Positions 31,599 through 40,066 of a stretch of 64,000 nt of DNA are shown here, in pieces. Under the pieces are notes generated by a model, which was not told where the DNA came from, ran no database searches, and was given only the letters and a program-made list of their open reading frames with translations. The stretch lies in the NCBI RefSeq assembly GCF_023228165.1, contig NZ_JALOBS010000010.1, positions 1 through 64,000 of the forward strand, written 5' to 3'. Source of the DNA: Methylomonas sp. (lineage in GTDB: Bacteria > Pseudomonadota > Gammaproteobacteria > Methylococcales > Methylomonadaceae). Positions within the stretch are counted from its first letter, which is position 1. Every line of letters begins with the position of its first letter. A program made the position numbers and the translations under genes.

Positions 31599-33353
31599 TT
31601 AAACTGTGCTGCCCGCCAACTGCAACAAACGCTTAACCCCAACCGGCTCTTCCTGTAATAAAGGCACTACGGCGTAGCGCTGGGCGTGGCTGCGTGCGAC
31701 TGCGTCGATTTCACGTAGTTCATTTGCCGCCCGTTGGCGCAACAAAGGTGCCTGCACTGCGGTTGCGGCAACGCTGTTATTGATGATCCAGGCCCACGGT
31801 TCGATACCGGCACGGCGCAGATCGGCTTGTAGATGGGCGGCTTCCAGTACCGGCGTGGTCTCGGCCAGCGTCACCAGCAGCACTTTGGTTTGTTTGGGAT
31901 CCTGCAGCTGCATCATCGGGGTTAGAAAGTACGAGTCGCCATCCATCTGCCGGGCCACTTCGCGATGGTATGCGCCGGTGGCATCCAGCAACAGCAAGGT
32001 ATGCCCGGTCGGCGCGGTGTCCATCACCACGAATTTTTGGCCGGCTTCGCGGATAATCCGCGAAAAGGCCTGGAATACGGCAATTTCTTCCGTGCACGGC
32101 GAGCGCAAATCTTCTTCCAGCAAGGCCCGGCCTGACGCATCCAGCTTGGCGCCTTTGGTTTCCAGAACATGCCGGCGATAGCGGGCGGTTTCCGCCGCAG
32201 GGTCGATGCGGCTCACCGTCAAATGCGCCAATGCGCCGTTCAGGGTTTCGTTTAAATGCGCTGCCGGGTCGGAGGTGGTCAAATGTACCGGCAGACCGCG
32301 TTGTGCTAGTTGCACGGCCACGGCCGCGGCCAAGGTGGTTTTGCCCACGCCGCCTTTGCCCATCAGCATCACCAAGCCGTGAGCGTCTTTGGCTATGGTA
32401 TCGACCAGTTCGGCAAGTTTGGGCGTATCGAGATCGGTAACCGCCGCAATCGCTGCAGGTTGCGAAGGGGTGTCCAGCAATAGTTGCCGCAAGGTAGTCA
32501 ATCCCACCATATTGAACGGTTTCAGAAACAGTTCATCGCGGGGCATTCCTTGTAATGGCGCCGGGATATTCCGCAAGGCGCTCTGTTCGCGCCTATAAAG
32601 CGCCTGCGCCAAAACGTCTTCGGTAGTCTCGCCGACAGGCAGCAGCGCGTTGATTAGCAAATACTGGTTTCGCAAGCCGATGGCGGCGAGTTCTGCGTGA
32701 GTGCGGGACACTTCGGCCAAGGTGCTTTGCTGAGCGCGCGCCACCAGGATCAGCCGGGTACGTGCGCCATCGGATAAGGCTTCCACCGCGGACTTGTACT
32801 GAGTCCGCTGTTTTTCCAGACCGGCCAGCGGGCCAAGACACGAGGCGTCGCCTTTGCCCGTTTCCAGAAAATCGCTCCAGGCCCCCGGCAGTTGTAACAG
32901 GCGGATGGTGTGACCGGTCGGCGCGGTATCGAAGACGATATGCTCGAAATCGGTGGTTAGCGCCGGGTCGGTCAGCAGCGCGGTGAACTCGTCGAATGCG
33001 GCGATTTCGGTGGTGCAGGCGCCGGATAACTGTTCTTCGATACCTTGAATCACCGTATCCGGCAGCAGGCCGCGTACCGGACCGACGATACGGTCGCGGT
33101 AAGCTTGCGCCGCCGCTTGCGGATCGATTTCCAACGCCGCCAAACCGGGCACGGCGGGAATGGCGGTGATTTGGTTACCTATGCCAACGCCGAATACCTG
33201 GCCGACATTGGAGGCCGGATCGGTGCTGACCAGCAGCACCCGTTGCCCGGATTCCGCCAGCCGCACAGCCGATGCGCAGGCCACCGAGGTTTTACCCACG
33301 CCGCCCTTACCGGTAAAAAACAGGAAACGCGGCGCTTGGTCGAGAAATTTCAT
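31599..33353 (-). CDS. arsA: Arsenite-transporting ATPase
   Basis: This 584-residue protein has two homologous halves, each with a P-loop: FTGKGGVGKTS near residue 15 and LMGKGGVGKTT in the second half. DTAPTGHT switch motifs occur in both, and a conserved Cys is in the A1 and A2 metal-site segments (GACTTEIA and SPCTEEIA). The start at 33353 (MKFLDQ...) matches the family N-terminus; a Met three codons upstream is an alternative. It powers arsenite export through the Acr3 permease. It follows arsD by 46 bp. Confidence 0.95.
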   Translation of the reverse strand: MKFLDQAPRFLFFTGKGGVGKTSVACASAVRLAESGQRVLLVSTDPASNVGQVFGVGIGNQITAIPAVPGLAALEIDPQAAAQAYRDRIVGPVRGLLPDTVIQGIEEQLSGACTTEIAAFDEFTALLTDPALTTDFEHIVFDTAPTGHTIRLLQLPGAWSDFLETGKGDASCLGPLAGLEKQRTQYKSAVEALSDGARTRLILVARAQQSTLAEVSRTHAELAAIGLRNQYLLINALLPVGETTEDVLAQALYRREQSALRNIPAPLQGMPRDELFLKPFNMVGLTTLRQLLLDTPSQPAAIAAVTDLDTPKLAELVDTIAKDAHGLVMLMGKGGVGKTTLAAAVAVQLAQRGLPVHLTTSDPAAHLNETLNGALAHLTVSRIDPAAETARYRRHVLETKGAKLDASGRALLEEDLRSPCTEEIAVFQAFSRIIREAGQKFVVMDTAPTGHTLLLLDATGAYHREVARQMDGDSYFLTPMMQLQDPKQTKVLLVTLAETTPVLEAAHLQADLRRAGIEPWAWIINNSVAATAVQAPLLRQRAANELREIDAVARSHAQRYAVVPLLQEEPVGVKRLLQLAGSTV

Positions 33354-33399
33354 AGTTGGCATTGGCTGGCTAAAGAGGAGGTTATTCGAAGTTTCCGCG

Positions 33400-33756
33400 T
33401 TAACAGCATTTGCTGCCGCTACAGCAGGCCGATTCCGCGGCCGGTTCAGTGACCGTAAGGCCGGCCCAGCGCGCCAGTTCGGCGCGACTCGGATAGCGGC
33501 CCGCCAAAGCCACTTCGCCGTCAACCAAAATTAGCGGTAAGGCATCGGCGCCGGAGCGCTCCAAAAAGCCTTTGGCGGCAGGATTTTCGGCGAATGCCAG
33601 CGGCTGTTGGGCCAGATTGAAGCGTTCGATTTGCGCGCCGTTTTGTTTGGCCCATTCGACAGCGGCGGAAAAATCGACCAATTGTTGATCGACATCCACG
33701 CCGCACACGCCGGTGCTGCAACATAATGCAGGGTCAAATACATGTATGGTAGTCAT
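33400..33756 (-). CDS. arsD: Arsenic metallochaperone
   Basis: This 118-residue protein carries the three arsenite-binding Cys residues of ArsD in LCCSTGVCG (Cys12, Cys13, Cys18). It hands As(III) to ArsA. Two more vicinal Cys pairs lie in the tail (SACCSGSKCC), also seen in ArsD of other bacteria. It lies between arsC (12-bp gap) and arsA. Confidence 0.95.
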   Translation of the reverse strand: MTTIHVFDPALCCSTGVCGVDVDQQLVDFSAAVEWAKQNGAQIERFNLAQQPLAFAENPAAKGFLERSGADALPLILVDGEVALAGRYPSRAELARWAGLTVTEPAAESACCSGSKCC

Positions 33757-33768
33757 GACGGATTTCCT

Positions 33769-34254
33769 TTAATTCTCGGGTAACAGGGTGCCGATGCGAT
33801 CCAGTTCCGCCTTCAGCCGTTGCGGATGGTTTTTCAGTTCGTCCAGCGGCAAGGCCAGAAAAGTTTCGATGCGATGGCGGAGTATCCGGTAAGCCTGCAT
33901 AAACGCTGCGTCGATTTCCGCATCCGTGCCTGCAACATGAGCCGGATCTTCAACGCCCCAATGGCTGCGCATCACTGGGCCCAGATAGGCCGGGCAGGTT
34001 TCGTTGGCGGCGTTGCCGCAGACGCTCAGCACGATATCCGGAGTCACCGGCAGGTCGTTCCAGGACTTGCTGTAATAGCCTTCGGTAGAGATGCCTTCTC
34101 TTTCCAGCAAAGCCAGCGAACGGGGATGTATCTTGCCGGTCGGTTTGCTGCCGGCGCTCATGCCTCGCCAGCCCTCGGGCGCTAAATGGTTAAAAGTGGC
34201 CTCGCCGAGCACGGAGCGGCAGGAATTGCCGGTACAGAGAAACAGAACGTTCAT
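33769..34254 (-). CDS. arsC: Arsenate reductase, thioredoxin-coupled low-MW phosphatase type
   Basis: This 161-residue protein opens with the phosphatase-like loop LCTGNSCRS (Cys7, Arg13). It also has SVCGNAANETCP, which holds the two further redox Cys residues of the thioredoxin-linked ArsC family. It reduces arsenate to arsenite for export. The Met at 34254 matches the family start; an upstream Met at 34269 adds five residues. Confidence 0.94.
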   Translation of the reverse strand: MNVLFLCTGNSCRSVLGEATFNHLAPEGWRGMSAGSKPTGKIHPRSLALLEREGISTEGYYSKSWNDLPVTPDIVLSVCGNAANETCPAYLGPVMRSHWGVEDPAHVAGTDAEIDAAFMQAYRILRHRIETFLALPLDELKNHPQRLKAELDRIGTLLPEN

Positions 34255-34285
34255 ATTAAGTTGATGCATTAAGTGATTATAGAAA

Positions 34286-34618
34286 TTAGTCGCAGCAGAT
34301 TGAAGATGCGCCGGCGTCGAAACAGTGCTCCGGGTGGCCGGTACAGCATTCGGCGGTCAGATAGTCGACCAAGGCCTGCATCACAGCCAAATTCGCCCGG
34401 TAACGCTGAAAGCGGCCTTCCTGGGTGACATTCAGCAAGCCGGCATGGGTCATCGCCTTAAGATGAAACGACAAATTGGTCGGCGGCAGCGCCAAAGATG
34501 CAGCGATCTCCCCGGCTACCAAGCCGGAAGGCGCGTTTTTAACCAGCAGCCGAAACACATCCAAACGGATGCCGGAGGCCAGGGATTCGAATAAAGCGGT
34601 GGCAAGTTGTTTGTCCAT
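34286..34618 (-). CDS. arsR: ArsR/SmtB-family arsenic-responsive repressor
   Basis: This 110-residue winged-helix protein has the recognition helix in PPTNLSFHLKAMTHAGL. The arsenic-sensing Cys residues are near the C-terminus (AECCTGHPEHC) rather than in the DNA-binding helix, as in the Corynebacterium and Acidithiobacillus type ArsR. It is the first gene of the ars operon. The AT-rich segment 34621-34670 just upstream probably holds the promoter and operator, although I cannot define an exact dyad. Confidence 0.93.
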   Translation of the reverse strand: MDKQLATALFESLASGIRLDVFRLLVKNAPSGLVAGEIAASLALPPTNLSFHLKAMTHAGLLNVTQEGRFQRYRANLAVMQALVDYLTAECCTGHPEHCFDAGASSICCD

Positions 34619-35101
34619 TGGTCAACTATACAACAATGTTTGAAATATTAAAATATATAATCAACCTGCTTTTCACTTTGCTGGCTGGGTTGGATTAAGG
34701 GCTGGACGAGGCAAGCAACGGGTAAATCTGACGAGACCAATTGCAGCGGGAAATAAGGCATACTTCCTGACATATCAATTTAAGTTTTATTATTTTGGTG
34801 ATGTGCCGGGTGGGGTGAGTCGCGGTTAGGTTTTTCGTTAAATGGCAGTGCCATTCGGCAGCTGCCGGCCAAAACCGGACCGTCGGTATCGCTATCCAAT
34901 TTCACCAGAAATTGCTACCTTTGACCTAATTGACTGTCAGGTATTTGGCGAGCAAAATCACCTCAGAACTGAGTCACTACGGACTATATCCTCTCAACAT
35001 TTTAGATTGAGTCATCATCATTCAGATATATCGTCCGCGATTAGCACCCTCTGGCCTAATGAAGTTAAAATAATGTCAATTTAGAACTGGATAGTCACAT
35101 C
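34619..35101. other. Intergenic region between ars operon and toxin-antitoxin module
   Basis: The left 60 bp are AT-rich and should carry the leftward ars promoter/operator. The rest holds an 80-codon plus-strand frame (34842-35084) with no family resemblance, which I do not call. The promoter of the DUF433 antitoxin gene is expected near 35040-35095. Confidence 0.5.
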
Positions 35102-35329
35102 ATGAACGAGCAAATCGAGAGCCGAATCACCCATAATCCCCTGCAGTGCGGTGGCAAACCTTGTATTCGCGGCATGAGAATACGGGTCAGTGACATCTTG
35201 CAAATGCTGGCAGATGGTGTCAGTAGTGAGGTAATTCTGCTTGATTACCCGGACCTAGAACTCGCTGACATCCAGGCCTGCCTCCTCTACGCAGCCCGAC
35301 GAGCCAACCTCGAACGACTGGTCGCATGA
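35102..35329 (+). CDS. DUF433 family antitoxin-like protein
   Basis: This 75-residue protein has the DUF433 signature CGGKPCIRGMRIRVSDIL followed by a helix-turn-helix. DUF433 proteins are typically paired with PIN-like DUF5615 toxins, and here the next gene overlaps by 4 bp. It probably neutralises the toxin and represses its own promoter, as other antitoxins do; this is inferred from family and layout. Confidence 0.88.
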   Translation: MNEQIESRITHNPLQCGGKPCIRGMRIRVSDILQMLADGVSSEVILLDYPDLELADIQACLLYAARRANLERLVA

Positions 35330-35667
35330 TTTTTTGGGTTGCCGCTCAACTACCGCCGAATCTGGCCGATTGGTTGCGCTGGACATTCAAAGTTGAAGCG
35401 TACGCCCTACGAGAACTGGGATTGCGTGATGCCGACGATCTAGAAATTTTCAAACGCGCTCAGCAAGAGGGTATCGTTTTAATCAGCAAGGACAGTGATT
35501 TTGTCGAACTACTGCTGCGTCAGCAACCACCACCACAATTACTTTGGGTCACTTGCGGTAATACCACCAACCAGCGATTACAAGAATTGTTCGACGAAGT
35601 TTTTCCGAAAGCTCTGCAATTATTGGTTGAAGGTCATGTGGTTGTGGAATTAGCTGATAAGTCGTGA
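35326..35667 (+). CDS. DUF5615 PIN-like toxin
   Basis: This 113-residue protein belongs to the DUF5615 (Mut7-C-like) PIN group, with acidic residues in DADDLEIFKRAQ and the core motif LISKDSDFVELL. PIN-like folds act as RNases, and the protein is probably the toxin partner of the DUF433 protein it overlaps. It lacks the longer VapC C-terminus. Function is inferred from the pairing. Confidence 0.85.
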   Translation: MIFWVAAQLPPNLADWLRWTFKVEAYALRELGLRDADDLEIFKRAQQEGIVLISKDSDFVELLLRQQPPPQLLWVTCGNTTNQRLQELFDEVFPKALQLLVEGHVVVELADKS

Positions 35668-35976
35668 CGTCTCGTTAAGTTGTTTTATCACTGCTTGTTG
35701 TCGGCCAATTGAACTCAGTGACGAACGGCCGCTTTCAGGTATCGGAATTCAATGACAGCTTTCCGGCGATGAATCTGAAGAGCAGACTGTCGCCAGGCGA
35801 CCCAAAAGAGTCATTCGTTCACCAAATACTGATGACAACTTATTGTCTGAAAGTGGACGATCAATATTCGCGACAAATACTTTCCTGATTACGTATAAGC
35901 TTCAGCCTATTTAAACCTAGAAAAAGGTTTTGTGTCGCTATCGCGATGCTCATGTAAAGCCGGGTCCCGCTGCAAT
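35668..35976. other. Spacer between two toxin-antitoxin modules
   Basis: No gene is supported. It contains one arm (35797-35810) of a 14-bp inverted repeat whose other arm is at 37009-37022, on the far side of the VapBC-type module. The look of the sequence suggests decayed coding DNA. Confidence 0.45.
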
Positions 35977-36390
35977 TCAATCTTGCCAGGGATTGATGAC
36001 ATCAAGCTCAGGGTAATTGAAGTCCCGTACATTGCGAGTCACCAGTCTCAACCCATGCGTGAGTGCCGTGGCTGCCAGTAGACTGTCGATAGCCGGGATG
36101 GGTCGGCCCATTTGGGCATTCAATCGTCCCCAACGATCAGCAACGTAGGCATCCACATTCAAAATCCGGCCGGAAAAAAACTGGGGCAGTTCCACTTCCA
36201 GCCAATCCAGCAATTTGAACTGGCGATCGTCATTGACCAGCGAATCGATCCCTTTACGGATTTCTCCCAAGGTCAATACACTGAGGTAAAGCGTGGTGGC
36301 GGGGCGTGGTTCGAACCATTCGATGACGCCTTTATTGGGTTCACGGCGACGCAATTCCGATAAGACGTTGGTATCGATCAAATAACTCAC
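35977..36390 (-). CDS. vapC: VapC-family PIN-domain toxin
   Basis: This 137-residue PIN ribonuclease begins SYLIDTNVLSEL with the first catalytic Asp. It has LSVLTLGEIRKGI (Glu) and PAIDSLLAATAL plus TRNVRDF for the remaining acidic residues. It overlaps the antitoxin gene by 4 bp. The FitB-like length and motifs are intact, so an active toxin is expected. Confidence 0.93.
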   Translation of the reverse strand: MSYLIDTNVLSELRRREPNKGVIEWFEPRPATTLYLSVLTLGEIRKGIDSLVNDDRQFKLLDWLEVELPQFFSGRILNVDAYVADRWGRLNAQMGRPIPAIDSLLAATALTHGLRLVTRNVRDFNYPELDVINPWQD

Positions 36391-36638
36391 AGTTCGAGCT
36401 CTCGGGTCAGACTGACATCGCGTTCAATAACGAGATCGTCCTGATCATATAGAGGTGAACTGCGCATGAACTCAACCAGCGATTGGCGATTACCCGTGAG
36501 TCGGTCGTAGTCGGCACGTGAGAGCAGTACAGCAACAGAACGACCGTGATGGGTGATTTCCTGCGGCCCATCCTGTTCGGCGCTACGTAATACAGTGGAA
36601 AGACGTGCTTTCGCCTCCTGAATTTGCCAAGTATGCAT
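36387..36638 (-). CDS. Phd/YefM-type antitoxin
   Basis: This protein of about 83 residues has the MHTWQIQEAKARLSTVL start typical of Phd/YefM antitoxins, then TRHGRSVAVLLS-like DNA-binding residues (HHGRSVAVLLSRADYDRL), and an acidic C-terminus that would bind VapC. The Met at 36638 is preferred over the one at 36644. It lies upstream of vapC with a 4-bp overlap. Confidence 0.9.
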   Translation of the reverse strand: MHTWQIQEAKARLSTVLRSAEQDGPQEITHHGRSVAVLLSRADYDRLTGNRQSLVEFMRSSPLYDQDDLVIERDVSLTRELEL

Positions 36639-36644
36639 AATCAA

Positions 36645-37101
36645 CCTCCAATTCTGACTGGTCTAGTCCGATTTTAGGCGGTAACTATTTTAAAAGCAAA
36701 TCATGCCTTCTGACTGCACCCGGATTCTGAGCATCGCCATTGATTAGACTAAGCAGGTATTCCCTTCGGTAAAAGGTAATCTGGTAGGCCATTGGAAAGC
36801 CCAATAATGAAAACAATGCGTATCCAAAATCGCGAATATGAAGCAAACGAAATGATTGGCGGTAATGGGCCAGTTACCTGTCCATCGCTGAAAATTGGCG
36901 ACTGTCTCTTGATGGCCGTTTGGTTGAGGTCGCCAACGGCGGCTTTATAGACCTCCCGTCGCAGAATCTGGATTTGGCTGACTAGCCGCTATGGAGAAAC
37001 GCGACCGGCTCTTTTGGGTCGCTATTGACTAGTCAAACATTTCCGAAATTTGGTTTGCGAACACCCGCGTTGATTCCCGGCAATGTACTTACTCAATACA
37101 G
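36645..37101. other. Spacer with a possible decayed coding remnant
   Basis: No complete gene is supported. A 40-codon stretch on the plus strand, 36866-36985, reads like protein (SYLSIAENWRLSLDGRLVEV) but has a stop just before it and no start. It may be the tail of a lost gene. The second arm of the 14-bp inverted repeat lies at 37009-37022. Confidence 0.35.
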
Positions 37102-37761
37102 TCAGCACATTTGAATACATCGTTCATCATCATGCCGTGGATTATTCACCCAGTCGCTGACTGGCGTGGTCGTCATCTCCGTATAGGCGGCATTATCGAG
37201 TAACGCGAAGGCTTGCTCTGGATTGGCCGATTTATCCAACCATTGGTGATAGCGTTCCAGTGGAATGATGACCGGCATTCTATCGTGAATGGGTTGCATC
37301 AATTCGGTAGCCGCCGCGGTGATAATGGTGCAGGAGTACAGGGTGTCGGTTTCATGCTGCCATTGTTCCCAGAGGCCGGCAAAGGCAAACAGTTGATTAT
37401 CTGCTCGATGTATATGGAACGCCTGCTTGCGGTCTGCATTTTTTGCCCACTCGTAAAAGCCATCCGCTGGAATCAAACAGCGACGATGTTTAAACGCTGC
37501 CCGAAACGACGGCTTTTCGCGCACGGTTTCAGCTCGGGCATTGATCAGGTGCGAACTGTTTTTGGTATCTTTCGACCACGATGGCACTAAGCCCCAAAAC
37601 AGCTTGACCGCCTTACGCGATTGATCGTCCAGTTCCACGATACTGAGAATTTTCTGACTCGGCGCGATGTTGTAGCTGGGTTGAAAGCGCAGCTGTCTCA
37701 GCAATTGAAAATGTTCAACAATGGTTTCTGAGCTGGCAGACAGGCTGTAACGGCCACACAT
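37102..37761 (-). CDS. HMCES/YedK-type SOS response-associated peptidase
   Basis: This 219-residue protein begins MCGRYS, so after Met removal Cys2 is the catalytic residue that cross-links abasic sites in single-stranded DNA. The other conserved active-site residues are present: Asn in INARAET, Glu in PADGFYEW and His in QPIHDRMP. It shields abasic sites during replication. It stands alone in this patchy region, and I see no clear LexA box at its start. Confidence 0.93.
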   Translation of the reverse strand: MCGRYSLSASSETIVEHFQLLRQLRFQPSYNIAPSQKILSIVELDDQSRKAVKLFWGLVPSWSKDTKNSSHLINARAETVREKPSFRAAFKHRRCLIPADGFYEWAKNADRKQAFHIHRADNQLFAFAGLWEQWQHETDTLYSCTIITAAATELMQPIHDRMPVIIPLERYHQWLDKSANPEQAFALLDNAAYTEMTTTPVSDWVNNPRHDDERCIQMC

Positions 37762-37806
37762 CTTTATCGGTCCGATTAAGACAATTCCGCTGCTGCCCTT
37801 TCGGCT

Positions 37807-38376
37807 TTATTGTTTCTGATACATACCTATGAGTTCAGCCTTTTCGATGATATGTCCAGTCATTGACGCTTCAAGTTCGGCTTTGTTCGGCTGATTGAGG
37901 TCAGGCAATTCGATGTCCAGCGCATACAGCTTGTGAAAGTAGCGGTGTTTGCCTATGGGTGGACAAGGGCCGCCGTAACCCGTGCGTTTCCAGTCGTTTT
38001 GGCCTTGCTGCGTCGTAGCCGGTAAATTGCTGGCAGCCACGGCTTCCGGTAATTCGCAAATCGCAGGCGGAATGTTATATAGCACCCAATGCACCCAAGT
38101 CATTTTGGGATCAGCGGGGTCTGGGGCGTCGGGGTCATCAACGATCAAGACCAGACTTTTGGCTTGCGCGGGAACTCCAGACCAGCTTAAAGCAGGCGAG
38201 CTATCGTCACCTTGGCAAGTGAACTGTTTGGGGATATCCGCTTGATGTGCAAAATTCGGAGATTTGAGGATCATCGTCATGTTTTGCCCTCCCTCTGGGT
38301 AAGCATTCAAGGCTAACAATAAACAGAAACAGGTGGACAATAGCCTTATTTTGGAAAAACCTTCAAGCGCGATCAT
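37807..38376 (-). CDS. YbhB/YbcL-family (PEBP/Raf kinase inhibitor-like) protein
   Basis: This protein of about 189 residues has an N-terminal signal-like segment (LLSTCFCLLLALNA). The PEBP core follows with LVLIVDDPDAPDP, the ligand-pocket WVHWVLYNIP and GYGGPCPPIGKHRYFH. I chose the ATG at 38376 because AGAGG lies seven bases upstream; a Met at 38394 is possible. Bacterial members have no settled function. Confidence 0.88.
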   Translation of the reverse strand: MIALEGFSKIRLLSTCFCLLLALNAYPEGGQNMTMILKSPNFAHQADIPKQFTCQGDDSSPALSWSGVPAQAKSLVLIVDDPDAPDPADPKMTWVHWVLYNIPPAICELPEAVAASNLPATTQQGQNDWKRTGYGGPCPPIGKHRYFHKLYALDIELPDLNQPNKAELEASMTGHIIEKAELIGMYQKQ

Positions 38377-38394
38377 TGATGACCTCTTTAGCAT

Positions 38395-38716
38395 AAACTC
38401 AGCCTAAACGATGAGCATAAACCTTACCTGATCAGGTGGCAAACCGGCAACTTATGCTGACTTGTTTAATCGGATCGGGGACTTTCTGTATAGGGCATTG
38501 CAATAGCGGCTTAGGGAGTCGCAAAAGGGCTTGTCGGGCTGTGTGATGAGTCTGACTTAGGTCCTATGACGCCTTAGGGTAGACTTTACGCATTCAAATC
38601 ACGTTCTCGCTGGTCATATATGATTGCAGCCAAAATGCGTAATTAAAGTATGCCTATTTTTCATTTGCAGCGATGCCTGCGAACCCACTTTACTTCGTGT
38701 ATGGCGATTCTATGCT
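38395..38716. other. Intergenic region downstream of mnmE
   Basis: This stretch of about 320 bp has no gene or strong hairpin I can support. It separates the accessory patch from the conserved ribosomal-protein/membrane-insertion block. Confidence 0.4.
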
Positions 38717-40057
38717 TCACTTGCCTATACAAAAACTACCGAAAATTTCACCCAACAGGTCGTCGGAAGTAAATTCGCCGGTGATTTCCGACAGGCTGGT
38801 TTGGGCTTGGCGGAGGTCTTCGGCGACCAGTTCCGGGGCCTGGTTTTTTAACTGGTTGCCGGCGTTTTCGACGGCTTGTTGTGCCAAGCTCAAGGCTTGC
38901 AAATGGCGGCGGCGGGCGATGAAGACGTTGTCGGTGGTTTCGCCGAAGCCTACGCTGCTTTTCAGGTATTGTTTCAGCAAGTCCAGACCGGCGCCGGTTT
39001 TGGCGGACAGGTAAATTTCGTCTCTGTGCGGATGTTCTGTGATTTGTGCGGGGTGCCCGGACAAGTCGATTTTGTTGAAGACCAGGGTGACGTCGATGCC
39101 AGCGGGCAGTTGGCTCAATATGGCGTTGTTTTCGCTGTCCGTGCTATCCATCAGCAGCAGGACTTTGTCGGCTTTTTCGATTTCGCGTTGGGCGCGGCGG
39201 ATGCCTTCCTGTTCGACGATATTGTCGCTGTCGTGCAGGCCGGCGGTGTCGATGATGTGTAAAGGCATGCCGTCGATCTGGATGCGTTCCCGCAACACGT
39301 CGCGGGTGGTGCCGGCGATGTCGGTGACGATGGCGGCTTCGTGGCCGGCCAGCGCATTCAGCAGGCTGGATTTGCCGGCGTTGGGTTTGCCTGCCAGCAC
39401 CACGCTAATGCCGTCGTGCAGCAAGCGGCCCTGCTGGGCCGTGGCATGTATTTTTTGTATTTTACCGTGCAGTTGTTCGATTTTGTTGGCCACCATGCCG
39501 TCGTTGAGAAAGTCAATTTCTTCGTCGACAAAATCGATCGCGGCTTCGATATAAACCCGCAGTTCGATCAATTCGTCTATCAATTCGTTGATTTGATCCG
39601 AGAAAACGCCTTGCATGGATTGCTGCGCGGAGCGTACGGCTTGTTCGGTGCCGCTGGTGATCAGGTCGGCGATGGCTTCGGCTTGGGCTAGGTCGATTTT
39701 GTTGTTTAAAAAAGCCCGCTGACTGAATTCACCGGGATTGGCCGGGCGTGCCCCCAGGCTCAAGGCTCGGCGCAACAGCATATCCAATACCACGCTGCCG
39801 CCGTGGCCTTGCAGTTCCAGAGTATCCTCGCCGGTAAACGACGCCGGGCCGGGGAAATACAGCGCCAGCCCGGAATCGATGACGCTATCGTCCGCATCGT
39901 AAAACCGGCTAAACAGGGCGTAACGGGGTTTGGGTGTTTTGCGGGTGATTTGTCGGCCGATGTCGAGTGCGACAGGCCCGGAGATGCGGATAATGCCGAC
40001 ACCGCCGTTACCCGGCGGTGTGGCTATTGCGGCGATGGTGTCGCTAGTGCTTACCAT
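38717..40057 (-). CDS. mnmE: tRNA uridine-5-carboxymethylaminomethyl modification GTPase
   Basis: With MnmG this 446-residue protein modifies the wobble uridine of several tRNAs. It has an N-terminal formyl-THF-binding domain and a helical domain. The inserted G domain carries GKPNAGKSS, IAGTTRD, DTAGL and NKIDL motifs, and the protein ends with the diagnostic FCIGK catalytic Cys motif. It lies 9 bp after yidC in the conserved rpmH-rnpA-yidD-yidC-mnmE order. Confidence 0.97.
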   Translation of the reverse strand: MVSTSDTIAAIATPPGNGGVGIIRISGPVALDIGRQITRKTPKPRYALFSRFYDADDSVIDSGLALYFPGPASFTGEDTLELQGHGGSVVLDMLLRRALSLGARPANPGEFSQRAFLNNKIDLAQAEAIADLITSGTEQAVRSAQQSMQGVFSDQINELIDELIELRVYIEAAIDFVDEEIDFLNDGMVANKIEQLHGKIQKIHATAQQGRLLHDGISVVLAGKPNAGKSSLLNALAGHEAAIVTDIAGTTRDVLRERIQIDGMPLHIIDTAGLHDSDNIVEQEGIRRAQREIEKADKVLLLMDSTDSENNAILSQLPAGIDVTLVFNKIDLSGHPAQITEHPHRDEIYLSAKTGAGLDLLKQYLKSSVGFGETTDNVFIARRRHLQALSLAQQAVENAGNQLKNQAPELVAEDLRQAQTSLSEITGEFTSDDLLGEIFGSFCIGK

Positions 40058-40066
40058 CTTTTCAGC

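Larger units (their letters stand above)
35797..37022. repeat. 14-bp inverted repeats flanking the VapBC-type module
   Basis: GCGACCCAAAAGAG at 35797-35810 recurs in exact reverse complement at 37009-37022. The pair encloses the phd-vapC module and its upstream spacer. No transposase is inside, so if they mark an element it would be a passive one. A chance or dispersed-repeat origin is also possible. Confidence 0.4.

Noticed and set aside
34842..35084. 80-codon plus-strand frame upstream of the DUF433 gene
   Set aside because: No recognisable domain or start signal; composition unlike the neighbouring genes.
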